A stretch of 64,000 nucleotides of DNA from Nymphaea colorata (GCF_008831285.2 NC_045141.1:11954106-12018105), one strand, 5' to 3'; counted from the stretch's first letter, positions 28,401-42,089 are shown. Translations and numbers: made by a program. The notes: generated by a model from the letters alone, not told the origin.

Positions 28401-30115
28401 CACCAGCCGAGCTAGGCCATATTCGACGTATGAAAAAGAGCTTTTAGCTATTGTTCTAGCCGTTAGTAAGTGGAGGTCATATCTGTTGGCAGACGCTTTG
28501 TCATCAGGACAGACCACAATAGTCTCAAGTTTATGCTCACTCAAAGGGTTTCGACTTCGATACAACAGAGGTGGCTTGCTAAGCTCCTCGGGTATGATTT
28601 TGAGGTAAAACACAAATGGGGGCCCGAAAATACTGCAGCAGACGTCTTGTCTAGACTTTCAGAGCAGTTTATGACCCTTTCCGTAGTGGAGACTGACTTG
28701 TGGGAATGGTTAGATATGGAGTAGCTAGAAGACGAGGAGATACGGCTCATGAGGCACTCTTTACGTGGCCACCCAGGATCTATACCCTTTTACAGCCTAA
28801 AGGGAAACTTGTTATGCCGCAAGGGGCGGGTGGTGGTGCCTAAGGGATCGGCACTGAAGCGAGATTTGTTCCCCCACTTCCACACTTCTCTAGCCGCATG
28901 CCACGAGGGAGTGGCCAAGACACTTAGTCGGATAAAGTCCCAATTCTGGTGGGAGGGACTTCGGGCAGATGTGAGAGGGTTCGTATGTCAGTGTCAGGTT
29001 TGTCAGCGTGAAAAGTACGAGACGATGAAGCCTCCTGGGCACTTGAACCCTTTGCCCATTCCGACCAAGCCATGAGCTGACATATCGATGGATTTCATTG
29101 ATGCCATGCCACGATCTGAGGGGGCAAGGAGGCCGTTCTGGTAGTTGTTAATCGCCTAACGAAATACAGTCATTTCGCACCATTGCCCAGACATTATCAT
29201 GGACCTCTTGTGGCAGATGTTTTCCAGGACTTTGTGGGCAAGTTACACGACATGCCCTGCACAATTGTATGCAATAGAGACTTTATTTTCATGAGCTCTT
29301 TCTGGCGAGAGTATATGAGCAGAGTTGGCACGACCCTGAATTTCAGTACTACCCACCATCCTCAGACAGATGGGCAGAGTGAGGTTGTCAACCGTACTCT
29401 CGAGACATATCTACGTTGCTTCGTTGGAGATAGACTAGCATCGTGGGTGCGGTAACTTTCGTGGGTCGAATGAGCCTACAACATGAGTCTTCCTTCTGGG
29501 ACAGACATGACCTCGTATGAAGCTCTATATGGGGTTCCACCACCCCAAATACCGAGGTATGAGGACGGCACAGCCGTGGATGAAGAGATGGACTGTAGTC
29601 TGAGGAATAGAGATGATGTTTTGACTTCACTCATGCGGAATATCCTCTGTGCGCAGAACCGAATGAAACGGTTTATGACAAGGGCCGCAAGGACCGAGAG
29701 TTTAGTGTTGGGAAGTATGTATGGCTAAAACAACTATCTCTTAAGCAAAAATCATTGTTGGGGTAACCTTACTCGAAGCTGCTTCCAAGGTACTATAACC
29801 CCTACACTGTCTTGTAACGAATAGGCCGAGCAGCATATCACCTAGCGTTACCGGCGACAGCAGAGGTCCACCCAGTTTTTCATGTGACCCGCCTCAAACC
29901 TCATGTCGGCAGCTTCCAGCATAGATTGAGCACATTCCTGAGCAGCAGCCTCGACCCTATCGGATTTTACGACATCGCTATGCACAACGCCAAGGGCGCA
30001 CTAGGCATGAGGTCCTGGTCGAGTGGGAAGGACCCGACCAAGGTACATCGTGAGAGGAGTTTGAGCAGATCGCCCACCGATTTCCGTATGCACGAGCTTG
30101 GGGACAAACCCAAAG
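25489..30115 (+). pseudogene. Broken gag-pol polyprotein of the chromovirus
   Basis: Gag begins at an ATG at 25489 with a coiled-coil-like segment, then changes frame near 26075. The capsid-like part covers 26090-26600 and a CCHC knuckle (CIKC, then H and C) at about 26645-26690 is interrupted by TGA. The protease motif LLDSGATHNY lies at about 26887. Reverse transcriptase spans about 27330-28100; a frameshift after WRFCI, a TAG after LDLRSGY and a TGA after FFDDILVYN break it, though the FxDD motif remains. RNase H (VETDACDTG at about 28319; RTDHNSL at about 28504) changes frame near 28430. Integrase shows the H..H..CxxC zinc region (about 28880-29020) and the HHPQTDGQSE region (about 29356), with stops between. 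A chromodomain-like EVLVEWEG lies at about 30010. At least ten disabling lesions are visible. Confidence 0.9.
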
Positions 30116-30129
30116 TAAGAGGGTGGATC
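30116..30129 (+). other. Polypurine tract-like sequence
   Basis: GTAAGAGGGTGGATC lies directly before the 3' LTR start. It is mostly purine, as expected of the plus-strand primer site, though shorter and less pure than usual. Confidence 0.4.
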
Positions 30130-32864
30130 TGATACGGGCCAGCCTAGGAGCCCACCGAGAGACGGCGAGCCACACCGGCCAAGCGCCGAGGGAGTGGAGT
30201 GACTCGCCCTTTGCCGCCCAAAGGCCGAGCGAGGCTAACAGAGGACACAACCACCCCAATCACATCACACCTCGCAGCGTCTAATAGTGATGAGAGAGGT
30301 CGTGGATCGTCGACCGGGGTAGGTAGTGCCAGCGTCGAGGGACGCCGAAGGTGGCCTTTATTGGCTGAACGCAGTGTCGAGAGACGTAGGCCAGCAGACG
30401 CCAAAGGGGCATCGAGCGTAGAAGGCGTTGGGTTTACGCGCTGCGCAGGTAAGGAGCCCATTGTCGATGCTGATATTATTTTCTGTGATGCTAACCCTTC
30501 TTGCAGCCGGGCGAGTGAGGAGCCTGGGACGAGTGGTACCAAGGAGTTGAGCATCCAGTCAGGCATGAGACAGAGACAAATGGAGGACGCCCAACTCACC
30601 GAGATGCATGAGGAGAAGACCACCTTGGCTGAGACGGGGTGAAGGGGTTTGCACCCTAGCCGAGCTTTACGACGGACATCCTACCCAAGCAGTGGGCGTT
30701 GTTTTGACTTTGTTGACTGACCAGCTCGGTCAGGTTCATTATTTGTATATGTCATTCTTATGTGTATTTTGTTGGTATGTAGTGTACCGGTATGGGTTGG
30801 AACCATCCCGGGTCACTCAATTTTATAAGCTTGAGCTCCTGCACATGAACATCATCTATCGAACATGAATGTTATGAGAATCCCCTTTTCATTCTCTCTC
30901 TTTCACTCGTGAGGGTTTCTTCTTTCTCTTCTTCTTCTACTTCTTCTTCTTCTTCTTTTTAGTCTTCTTCTCTTCTTCTTTCTGGTGTCCCTTCCCTTGA
31001 CGCCTTCCACTTCTCGTCCAAACGACATCCACGCAAGCCACAGCTGGAGGAGCTTGCCCTATTGCATACCCCATCCTGCCGCTCATACACCCCTGCTCTG
31101 CTCCACACTGCCCCAATCTGGGAAGCAATCTCAGTGGGTAGACACCACTGTCGAATTCCCCACTTCCTGGCGACACTCTGGACAAGATTAGAGGAGGAGC
31201 CAATAGTTGACGATCGAGAGAATCACCCCTGCCAAAATCTGGCGCATAGTGACGGTGTTTTCTGCTGAACCCACCAAACCGACGATAGTGAACCCAATCT
31301 TCGACTGGAAATTATAGAAAACCCTACCAACGGTGATCTAACTTTCCTTAATCTCTCCTTTACGTTGATTTTGATCTTTCCTAGCCGTTTGAACTGCTTC
31401 TACCCGTGCATTCTGCTGAAATCGCGAGGAGGAGCTCGGGCGGCCTTGCTCTGTTTGAGCTGCCTGCGGCTGGTGACAGTTCAGCCCCTTCCCTCTGCAT
31501 CGAGTGGTACTTAGGTAGCTCTTTTGGATCCCATCTTTTGGGCATCCATTCCTGATCATCCCAGCCAGCTTCAGTCCAAATTTCAGCTCGATTCGAGCTC
31601 TGGATGATTTTTGGTGAATTTTTTAAGATTCAGACTCCCCTGTCTTGCGACAGAACCTGAAACTCACCCTGCGCCTATAACAGCTAGGCACCTTCACCAG
31701 AGCTTCGACTTTGATAGAAGACTCCTTAGAAGCTCAGATTTGGGGCATCTATTCATAACCATCTGGAGGAGCTGTACCCCGAATTTCAGCTCGTTCGGTG
31801 TCCTCATCGAATTTGTTAATTTTTAGAGTGCGGAGTGCTCCTGCGAACGCCTCTGAACCAAGGAGTTCAATTGCGAGGAGGGGAAGGAGAAGCTTGGAGC
31901 ATTAGCTGCTCTGCAGCGTGCATTCATCAGTGTAAATCGGTGCTTGCCTCACCCCAAACACGTCCACGCTTGGGGTTAACTTGTTCATCCGGTGACGCTT
32001 CTCTACTTGAGAGATTTACATATTTTTCTCTCTACTTATTTGATAACTGTCCTGTTTATTGGTGTTGAGGAATCACCAAAGGCGCGTAAGGCGACGAGGT
32101 GGAGAAGCTTGGAGCATTAGCTGGCCAGCAGCGCGCGTGCACCGGCGTAAATCCGTGCTTGCCTCACCCCACCGACATCTGCTCCTGGGGTTATCATGAT
32201 TCTCTTGTGATGCTTCTCCACTTGGGCGATTTATGTCGATTGCTCTTTGCTTTATCGGTGATTGCCCTGTTTATTTATGTTGAGGAATCATTGAAGGCAC
32301 AATCAGCAACGAGGAGGAGATTGACACCTTCCCTTCACAACAGAAGTGCTGAATGCCGAGGACCTGGGTTTTCTGTCCTCGGTAGAGAGGGCTGGACTTG
32401 CTCCAGCCAGGTTCGCCTCGATACCCCCTATAGAACGTGGGGAGGATTTACTGCTTTTAGCCTTTGCCAGACCGGTTTGTGGCTGACGGGGTTCCCTCCC
32501 AGCACCTTGGCTGAGGACACGAACCTGAGCTGTGATCCATCCTATTGGTATGGGGGTTGGTTTGCACGACTCCTAGACATGTATGGCATTGTTTGCTGAG
32601 TGAGGCTTGAGGGTCAATTTGTACGCTGCGCTTATAAGGCCTGAAACCATCTTGTTGTAGTAGGTTCAGACTTAGTGTAGCTTGGGAAAAAAGCCCTTAC
32701 TTGTACCACTTCCCTTAGGGATTTTGCTGGGTCTGTTTCCAGCAAGGTAGAGCTCTTTACTCAATACTTCCGAAACATCCTGGAGGAGATCTTGGGAGGT
32801 TGGGGCGGCAGTACATGCAGTGACTTCGGCAGCATATTGCAGCGCCTTAAGGACTGTCCTCCCA
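30130..32864 (+). repeat. 3' LTR of the chromovirus
   Basis: 2735 bp, TGATACGGGCC at the start and TCCTCCCA at the end. By eye, the first ~220 bp differ from the 5' LTR at about one base in ten, which points to an old insertion. It carries the same (TCTTC)-rich tract (about 30905-30985) as the 5' copy. Confidence 0.94.
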
Positions 32865-33265
32865 GGCCCTTTGCTCAGCAGAACGGCTTTATACACATGT
32901 CCCCCTTTTTCTTTTATTTGACACATTTTGTTCCTTTTTTTTAGTAATATGACCAGTCGAAAACAAGTAGGCCTTCTGCACAACAGAGGATTTTGTCATC
33001 TGCCTTATTTGTCTTGTTTGTTTCTTATTTTTCTTATTATTATTTATATTCACAATATAGTGGTGAGATATATATAAACAAAAAGAGATATTAACGTTTC
33101 AAAGTGCATTTAATCTCGATATAGTATATGCATAGAAACAAAACCACAACAAACAAATAAAAAAAACATATATTTTTCTTCTTAAAAAAACACTTTCATT
33201 TTATATGAAACAAGGGAGCACAAATGCTCACAGTATAAATGCTTACATGATATCTCAAGATTCTC

Positions 33266-34600
33266 AGGGATGTAAATCAAAGCTCGATTGGATTCTTGGT
33301 ATTCAATATGTTTTTCAATCTTTCTTCAAATAAACAGAAAGCAATATTTTTAGTTATGCAATCTATAAGATGAGTGAAACATTTGACTGGAGAATTTGTA
33401 ATGTAGTATTGAGCAAGACTTTTCAAGCTAATGGTGTCCGCAGATAATTTGTTTACTGTGGTTGATTCTATTTGTTACCTTTTGATACTATAGTTTTATA
33501 AGTATATGTTACCTTAATGTGTGAAATTAGTATGCGAAAAAAGGAAAAGTGCAAGCATAAGTTAGATTAAGATTCATCTTCACCTCCTCATATACCCAAT
33601 ATACTATCCAATTGATCAACAATTGATATGGGGAGACTTTCTTCCCTTCCGTTCTCATTTTTAGACATATTTTCACCATAGAAATGAATCATTTTTCAGC
33701 TTAACGTGCATTGTCTCACATGTCCATTGCATATAAAAAGTCTACCTCTCAGAGAATGCTGGAAGTGCAAACTTATCATGTAATATACTTATCAACTGTA
33801 TGTGTATGGGTTACATTATAATACAAAAAAAAGAAAGAATGTGAGTACCTACACACATTCACATAGCATCCTTTTGGTTTTTGTTTAACACATCCTTCCA
33901 ATGTTAAACAATAGACATAAAGCTGCTATCATGCACTAATGAGCCAATATATCTTGACACTTTGATGACATCTGGATTTATTGGTTGGCCATTGTTATTA
34001 GTTTGCCCTAAGATCTTCTAATCTATAGGCAACTTCACAACATCCAAAGGCTTATTTGGGCTTCGTTCAGCCCTTTTTTCTAGCACTAAATGACAAGATT
34101 TACAACATATATATATATAATACTTAATAAAATTAACTTTATTCACATGTGAAAGAAGAAGAAACCATTTCTCAAACCAAAAGCCTATAAATGTTTCTAG
34201 TTATTTACTATTATGATCATGTCATAAAAAAAAGTCAATCACCTAAATAAATGAAAATCACACAACAATCATATAATTATTTTAATTGCAAAAAATACAA
34301 TGAGTCATACTTGAGACATTCAAAAAATGAATGTTATGCTAGAAAAAAGGTCTTAACATATGACAACTCAAAGAAAACAAGAATCTACATACAATCAGTC
34401 ATCAACTTCCTCTCTTATTGTTTGCGTTGTAGTCCCACTCATATTTGATTTAATTCAATCCATGTCACTATTTTCATCAGTTGTACCATTGTCATCACAT
34501 GGACTATTATCTTAGCTTCTTCAAAAATCATCAACTCATGCCACCACTTCTTCATGCATAAAACAATCTCTTAGTTTTTCCTTTATGACAACTTTTCAAT
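33266..34600. other. Intergenic AT-rich region
   Basis: No gene or clear repeat recognised. The sequence is AT-rich with short ORFs only. Confidence 0.35.
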
Positions 34601-34830
34601 ACTTATTTGAAGGGTTTTCAACATAGAAAACTCATTGAACTTTTCATCTTGCATGCATCTATGATTATAATTAACATGTGTAAACAACATCCCTTTTCAC
34701 ACCTTATTGCCCAAAAACATCTATTAATTCATATTTGAACAACACAAAACTGAATTTTCCATGGTAGTACAAAGTAATAATGTCATATAACACCCTAGAA
34801 AGCGACATTTCCTCTTCTGGGTCAGATATC
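34601..34830 (-). pseudogene. Relic of a CACTA-type transposon protein (DUF4216-like)
   Basis: On the minus strand a stretch reads GVLYDIITLYYHGKFSFVLF, then YELIDVFG and GVKRDVVYT, with stops in between. This follows the pattern of the DUF4216 domain found next to plant CACTA (TNP2-type) transposases, where a GVL.DIIEL.YYG.F.VVLFKC core and GVK.DE..FT follow. It is badly decayed; upstream transposase could not be followed reliably through 35000-35700. The family call is from memory and moderate at best. Confidence 0.4.
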
Positions 34831-35970
34831 TCTTAGCAACAGTAGTAGGGAAATTAATAGAAAAAAATTTCTCTATTATTCAGGTACCATCAATGCACAT
34901 ATTAAGGCTAAAGAAGCGTCAGAGTATATTCTAATTCATTTTCCGCATTTTGACACTAATAGCACTTGTGATCATTGTGCATATACTGTGCTAACTTCTC
35001 ATCATTGATATTGTTTAATGATGCAAAATCAACATAGAAAACCAATTTTTTCATAGTGTAAATAGCAATATGGTAAAGAAGTGATTATAGTGTCCATACA
35101 CTCCACAACATAATAAATAGAAGAGAATAGACAGGGATTTTGTGGAAAGTGGTACAAGCGTCTTTCTTCCCTGTGTATTTGAACTTGAACTTTTGCATCA
35201 CCATTTTAGAATTGTTATTGATCTCAAAATTTAGGTATTGTTCAAAAGAAGCCTGAGTGGAAGTAGCTTAAAGTTTTTTTGTAAAATTTCCAAATAGATC
35301 CCTTGAAATTTGATTCTAAACCACCATGCATATTTGTTAGATATGGTGTTGTTAAAAATGATTTTGTTACAAATCATATTTCAAGAAACACATGTTTCAA
35401 GGCATGATTTAATGAATAAGAAAAATTCATAGTAATTGAGTAGTGAAGTGGCTTTATAGCTTAAAAGAAGAGATGACTACAAAGGATCTTGACCATATGC
35501 TACAAGAATGACTTGTCTTCAATCTTCACTAACGCAAAAAGAGTAACGACAGTGAAGGTTCAATTGTAGTGGCGCTAGCTTAAAAGCATCACGACGAGGC
35601 TCATCTTTAACACTATCCCATCCTACATTAAAAATGGCCAAAGACTCTAGATCTTTGCTGATGCTATCCTGCACCATATCACTCATGTACATATGGTTAT
35701 AGTCCAGACAATGACTGCATGGGGGTTAGGCCCCTATCCTTTTATTCCAACAAAATGGAGTAATATGTATAACAAAAATGGGTCCACATAGGACCTGAAC
35801 TCATAGTATTACTTCCTATTAATGGATCCCACATGTTGTCATGGTGAATCCATTTCCTATACAATTCATTGGCTGAAATAATCGACAAAAGGTTAGTAGC
35901 TCCAACAACAGGCCATCCCTTGCAAATGGTAAGCCTATTAAGAAAGTTGTTGCTCATCAAAATGTTGTTC
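34831..35970. other. Probable further transposon-derived DNA, unclassified
   Basis: Minus-strand fragments such as MVQDSISKDLESLAIFN look coding but are broken by stops. They may be remains of the same CACTA element or of the adjacent LINE. No intact gene is present. Confidence 0.3.
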
Positions 35971-36790
35971 ACGAATCCTATGCCACGTTCAATATTGCTG
36001 CGTAGGTGCTGCTTCTAATCTCCATCATTGAACAAAAGGTAAATGTGCCGATGCATTCCATTAGGATCTCTATCTCCCACCGTCCAATGCTTCTCAAAGC
36101 AGCAGGCCAAACCAAAACGAAACCATCCAGAGGCGTCTCTAAGGAAATCAACCACTCCTCTTCTGCCACCCTTACTCCATGAATTAATGCTAATTTCTAC
36201 CCATCTATCACCATATCCGACTCCATTGCTCCATAGAATCTCAGAGCAAAGCCAGTTACAAATTTTAACCAGCTGAGTTCTTTTCCATTGGAAATTCCTC
36301 TAGTAATCACTACAGTGGGCCCAAAGCCGTTCCACCAAGTTGACAATTGATAGATCACCTTTATGCTTGATGCAATTACGAGTCTTCCAAATAAACCATA
36401 TTGCCATATGAAAGCTGTCTTTCCAACATGTGTCAAGCAGTTTGTCTTTAAAGCCATTCTTATGCCACCAGATAAGCCCTTGCATCAGGTTCCGGGGACT
36501 CCTATGCCACTGCTTGGCCCTCCCAAAATTTTCAAAAATGGATGTCCATATAAAACGAGCTCCCTTGCAATTGAAAAAGAGGTGCGTCATGTCTTCAATC
36601 TCCTACTTGCAGACTAGTTACCTAGAGGCAAGTGACTAACCTTGCTTTTGCACAAACCCATCAGGAGGTAGGAAACCTAAAACACCTAAATAAACAGTCC
36701 ATGTGGCCCTTGGAAGTCCTCTCCCTTTCTAGAAGAGCATGTTCTCATTGCTCTTGGAGCCTTTTTTTCGAATCCTTTGCCAAAATTCAT
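35971..36790 (-). pseudogene. LINE (non-LTR retrotransposon) 3' relic
   Basis: Minus strand. The zinc-binding region that follows plant LINE reverse transcriptases is visible: a VYLGVLGFLPPDG-like start near 36690, a CxxC-type block ending EIEDMTHLFFNC at about 36560-36600 (a TAG interrupts it two codons before EIEDM), then ARFIWTSIF and AIWFIWKTRN near 36370. A frame change near 36300 leads to an RNase H-like segment (RRGVVDFLRDASGWFRFG at about 36105-36160). Stops and shifts make it non-functional. No poly-A tail or target duplication was identified. Confidence 0.7.
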
Positions 36791-37073
36791 GCCGATTGAA
36801 TTCCCCTTGAATGAATTCAAGGAGTTTATAGCATTATGGTCTGTTAGAACTAAGATATTCCTGGCACTTATAATATGTCAATGACTTCTTAATTTCAAAA
36901 GTATATAATTATAAGCCTCGTATCAGTATGCCTACTGCATTTTTCTATTAAAAGATGGGGTAACTCTGTTTCCTTTTCTTCTACTGTTATGGCCTGCTTA
37001 TGATGCTTGCATGTAGATTAATTTAGTCCTGCTTCTCTGTCTACTTTTGATGTTTGATCCACTCTCTTGCCAG

Positions 37074-37918
37074 TGAAGCCTCAGAAAGAGGATGCAGTAT
37101 TCTTCATTTCCGTAACTGCTGTAAAAATATCAACATTTTGATGTTGATTTCTGAAATCCATAAGCTCATTTAGTGCATGCCCATCTTAGGACACCTATGC
37201 TCCAAGTTTCATGGTTTCCCTTTGGGTTTCCAGCAATTTGATGAAGATTAGTATTTATACAGTAAATGCCTCCATTTCCCATGTTTGTGTGAGAGTGTGC
37301 ATATATATGGTGAATCTCCATAATTTTTTCTATCTTTATGTCCTCAGTTTCACTTGTGTCTGAACACTGTTTTCTGCCTCGTAAGTTAGTTTTAGTTTTT
37401 GAAATTCCATCATGAGTGATCAGCTATGACTGCATAAGGTTTTGCATCTTTAATGCACGTGCAATGGGATGTAACTTCAGTGGTTGTACACCTTGGAAAC
37501 TTTCAGCTTGGAAGATTGAACCCTCTGTTGCCCTAGTGCCGTGAATCCTACCAATGCCACATGGATCCTGATCATTTTGGCCTTGGTAGTGCTGGTGAGT
37601 GAACCTATGACCAGTCTGATTTCATCTTTGTAATTGAATAGTCATGTAGCAAGATCATAGTTTCATTCAAGTCTCGCACATTTCGTTGTAAATAAACAAG
37701 GATTTTGGTTGGCAATCTCTATGTGAATGTGAGATATATTTCTGATAAACTGCTAACACATGTTCCAGATCTATTCATTTTACCAAGAATTCAAGTGAAT
37801 AGTATGCTAGGTATCTTCTAGATCATTATTTATTTCTTCTGCGATGGAAAAGCCTTATATTTCTTCTTTTTCAGGTTTCAAACTACTCGATTGGAGTTTC
37901 ATGTGCCTTCTGTCATGA
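37074..37918 (+). other. Candidate spliced transcript, unidentified
   Basis: Four short segments lie between good plus-strand splice signals in a T-rich context: 37074-37111 (ends TTTCC|gtaact), 37348-37380 (tcctcag|...|gtaagt), 37537-37594 (gccctag|...|gtgagt), and from 37875 (tttttcag|). Joined, one frame stays open to a TGA at 37916-37918, but the second and third junctions also allow other frames. I recognise no protein family. No upstream exon or promoter was found; the LINE relic lies just to the left. It could be the 3' part of a broken gene, a non-coding RNA or chance. Confidence 0.25.
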
Positions 37919-40900
37919 GCCTACGCTAGTCAATAATTGGTGGTCAGTTTGAGCACAATTGTTAACAGGCGGGTCATTTCTCAAAGGATCAGGGTTCTCA
38001 GGCTTTTACATGTTCATATTTAACTACACCATTTGTATGCATTATGACTGTACCATATGCAGTAGTGGAATTAATTATGGAACTTGAAAGTATGACCTTT
38101 CTGTTAATTGATTTTTTTTTGTTGATGTTTCTTCTCAGTTCATTACATTTATTGCAAATTTGTGTATCTTATAGTATGAAGAGCTTTTGGAATTTAAGTA
38201 TTCATTGCTATTTTCCTATGTAATGTGCTCTTTTTAGATTGAAACCATACCAATTTCTTTTTACCGGTTTTTTTGTCTTTCCAAATTTGGGATGTATGAA
38301 CGTCCAACATGGCAACACATATTAAAAAATGGAAATAACATTCTTTAGCATGCAATTATTCTGTCACTGAAGGAGAAGGAGCTTTAGTGGTACATAGTAA
38401 TACGTCAGCGAACACTTTCAAGCAGTTAATTTACTTGGAGATGACAACACTTTCTATGATGCAAAAATGGCCTCATTTCTGGGACTTTCAGTAACACATT
38501 ATGTGCGTGTTACTGTTCCTCCAAACCATTACTAATGCTCCATTCGCCTCAGTAAAGATAACAATTGAATCACCACATAAGAGCTTCTGTGATGTTTTTC
38601 AAATAGTTTCTAATGCAGTTTTGGTGTCCATGATATTTTGTCTTCATTGACGCGTGCACATTTAGTCAGTAATTCTTCAGTTACGCTACTTTCATGGATA
38701 CATTATATCATGCCGATTGACATGATTCTTTTTCACTTTACTAAAGAGGTCTTTTTTTGCACTAATAGTGCATTTCTGAACCAGATCTCAACATCTATCA
38801 AACGTGAATTTTCCTCACGAATTATACAACAACCAATGAATACAATCGACAAGCTCCAATCCAAGATGATTCAAACCCCATAACCAACCCAAGTTCAAAC
38901 GAGTCATCATATCCAAACCTTCTGGTTGCCATTTCCATTCAATTTCCTCACGACTGACACCACAACTATCAAACTGAATTATTAAGCTTCGATTAGGAAA
39001 ATCAAGCTCCTTAATCAATCCATGTTCATTTTCCGTTCGTGGACCCATTCCGTTGCCAATCAGCCAATATATGGAACTAAAAATTGAAAAAATTTTCAGC
39101 CATCACTTTCATATGAACAAACGCATAAAGGAAAGGCAAGGACATGTTTTAACGTAGTTCGGCTTAAACTCAGCCTGCATGCATCCACGAACTTAACACT
39201 TCTCTCGCACTTTCTTTATTGTTCTTTTCAATAATAGAACTAATGTAGGGTAATATCTTCGGAGACATTAATAAGGAAAGGATAGCCATTTTTTCTTCTT
39301 TTCAGTTATTTTTTTCCTACTTGAGAAATATTTGCTGATGATTTCTAAATATTTTGCTTATAGAATATTTCAATAGGCACTTGATTTCCTAATTTTGTTT
39401 TTATTATATTTTTTCTCAACGCATACCAAAATTGATTTCATCTTAACTAATGATGACCTATGCATATATATTGTGCTGCCTTGGCTTTTCCTACCATTTT
39501 GGGCATATATGTTTTGTGTTGTGGAGCTATGAGGCTAACAACATATGCATTACATTTGATGGCAGTGGCGGCACTTGAGGCATCAAAAAGTAGACCCTAT
39601 ACCATAGGAAAATGAGGGGTTGGGTGGGAGCTTCAGCCTTCAGCCGGACGGTGGGACACTCCTGCTCACTCAGAGCATGACAAAAGCTCTAGCTGAAGCT
39701 TGTGTTTGTTTCAATTAGATCCAAGTCATGATACAAGAAGTTAAAGCCTCTCTTAACAACAAAAAATTGGGACCTAGAAGTTAAATCCAATTTTTATCTG
39801 CTAATTTTGTTTCCTGTCCTAGAATCAACCATGTAAAAGAAAGCTACTTGTTGTCAAAGTTTTGTGCCAAGAGCAGAATTATTTCGCCTAAACACATGAT
39901 CAAGTGACAAGTTCTAATGTTTAATGCTAGATCAGCCATGAAGATTGGCTGCAAGAATTTAAGAAGAGACTTAATTCAAGATACCAGTTTCGTATGAAGG
40001 ATCTAGAGTCAATGCAAAATAGCAATAGTCCAAAGTTCTTCCCATTCTCAACCATTTATTAGTTAAATGAATGTGAGAAAAAAACCTCTTGATGTGAAGC
40101 TCATAAAATTGCTGACAGTCAAAATGTTATCACAAAAAGAGAATATTGTAGGCCAAGTACAGTCTAGCTATCTTCATTAATTTTGTGTCTGCCGTTTTAT
40201 AGGAAAATTGAATGGTAACTCTGCATTGATTAGATGGTTGGGTGACTTTAAAACCACCATTCACTATATATATATATATATAGAAAGATCCATTAGTGGA
40301 CATGGGGCTATATCAATTGAACGATATTAATTGAACGACCACTCTCATTTTTTAGTTTTTTTATTTTTATTTTTTATGTGTGACTATACCAACTTTATGC
40401 AGAGAGAGAGAGAGAGAGAGGGCATTGTCCATATCAGGATTAATGAACCTTGCACTCAAAATTTTTGAGATCCTATTGTGCGACTATCCCAACTTTACGT
40501 GTTCTAGTTGTCATCGTCAAGCATTAGAACAGTGTGCTGCATGACCTTTTTGAGAGTTTTGAGTTTTTGCCTTGTAATGTGCTACACTGCGTTATCATGC
40601 TTTGGGGAAAAGCTGTCTCACAATTCTGGTTGAGAAAAGTTGGCCTCTCATCCCTACGGTTGTCGCATTCACCTCTTTTATAGCCCGATTATCCTTGAGA
40701 TCTCTACTTCTATAAATGTCGCCACAACTAATCTACTAGGTTTGCACCACCAAACACATCACATACGTTCCCAACGTCTTAAAAGTAGGCTTTTTATATA
40801 TCAAATCAAACCCTTGAATGATAACTTAATGACTTGGATCCAAAATGTATTATTTCAGTGACATGATGAGATTCATTCAATTGTAATCTCTTAAACTATG

Positions 40901-40930
40901 AAGAGAAGGTTGGATTCTGCTTTAAAAGAA
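37919..40930. other. Intergenic, no supported gene
   Basis: AT-rich. Microsatellites (AT) at about 40265-40282 and (AG) at 40401-40421. ORFs up to about 80 codons match nothing I know. Confidence 0.35.
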
Positions 40931-40934
40931 GCAA

Positions 40935-41003
40935 CACCAGAATGAGATGGTTACGTCCACCAGAACAAGATGGTTACGCGCACCAGAACAAGATGGTTAC
41001 GTG
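40935..41003 (+). repeat. 23-bp minisatellite, three units
   Basis: Three head-to-tail 23-bp units, CACCAGAAcaAGATGGTTAC plus three variable bases, at 40935-40957, 40958-40980 and 40981-41003. The units differ at only a few positions. Confidence 0.85.
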
Positions 41004-42085
41004 CACGGGTGTGCAATGTGCGCAGCCCTAGTGTACAACATGTGTTCCCTTGGCCCACTTTCATTGGGCTTTTAGTTCACTCCTAAGAATAGGAGTCATG
41101 CACACAGGCCTGTGCATATAACCAACTTGGCACCAAAATTAGTCCTCATATTAGGATAAGATGAGGCATGATAGATTTGTTAAGTATGATACAGTTTCCT
41201 GTTGTCTCCTAAATAAGCAGCCCTTACACTGTAAAAGGTGAAATGAATTAAGAATGGGGTTCAGACAATATTTGTAGGAATTTGTCAAATTAAGTCTATG
41301 TGTTTATTGCTTAAAGCATAAATATTGTAAGCTCTCATGCAATGTCCACCATTGATTATACAGACATTTCAACGATTCCCTAACAAAAAAAATTATTGAT
41401 TATTGATCATTCGGATATGTATTGTTTGGACATGTACAAAAGTTCTCAAATTGTTGATTCCTAAAATATTATAGGGTTTTATGTTTTTATGTCTAGATCA
41501 AAGCATCATTTTTACGTGAATTTGACATCCATGTGGCATATTCTTCAAAAAAAATAATATGAGAACGAAGCTAGCACACAAATCAGTAATTAATTGATTG
41601 TATTAGATGATTAGCAGCATGACAAATCTAACTTAAAAAGTTATTTTGTTGAAACTTTTACAACATTAGATGAACTATATTATATGTCCAAGAATTAAAA
41701 AAAATCACGATGATTAATTTATAGGAGTTGAAAAACCAATCGTACGTCTCATCTTTGTGATTAGGTCGTCAAATCTTATCCATTGTAAAGTCGCAAAATC
41801 ATATTTTTTTTTTATTTCTGTGCTTTTTGACATTTTAGACTCGGATTAGTTTGAATTTATCTAACATGAAGTCTAAAATGTCTAAAATACATGTCTAATG
41901 AGCACAAAAAAACCTTCTGTGCACTCATCAGTTGAGATTTATCTAAAATAAAGTTTACAATGTTCCGTTGTATATCTGTTAGTATGAGAGAGGCGAAGCC
42001 CCTTTCCCCTGCTCTCTAGGATCCACGATTGATTTGAGACCTATTTAGTTATACAGTACACTCTTCAACTTGAATGTTGCATATG
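41004..42085. other. Intergenic, no feature seen
   Basis: AT-rich, with no gene or defined repeat. Part of 41000-41140 resembles 49120-49250 (GTGCATATAACTA-like end), suggesting a dispersed repeat. Confidence 0.35.
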
Positions 42086-42089
42086 CCAC

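Larger units (their letters stand above)
22637..32864 (+). mobile_element. Ty3/gypsy LTR retrotransposon (chromovirus type), complete but degenerate
   Basis: A 10.23-kb element with two LTRs in direct orientation, flanked by a perfect 5-bp target duplication GGCCC (22632-22636 and 32865-32869). The order gag, protease, reverse transcriptase, RNase H, integrase, chromodomain-like end places it in Ty3/gypsy and suggests a chromovirus. The reading frame is broken by many stops and frameshifts, so it cannot be autonomous. It sits inside a tandem array. A paralogous unit at about 22010-22050 (AGGACTCAGGGGCCTCTTG) preserves the look of the empty target. Confidence 0.95.
20187..33265 (+). repeat. 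Tandem array of ~0.65-kb units, split by insertions
   Basis: A landmark CATAGAAACAAAACCACAAC begins each unit at about 20187 (variant), 20811, 22219 and 33128. It is followed each time by a poly-T tract, TATATGAAC..AGGGAACA and ATGATATCTCAAGATTCTC. A second landmark (GAAAACTAGGAGGTCCTCTGC-like) sits about 200 bp before units 2, 3 and 4. Spacing is about 624 bp between the first two. Unit 2 is stretched to about 1.4 kb by inserted DNA including a hAT miniature element. Unit 3 is split by the LTR retrotransposon and returns to about 676 bp once that is removed. Unit 4 breaks off near 33265. No protein is encoded. Confidence 0.7.
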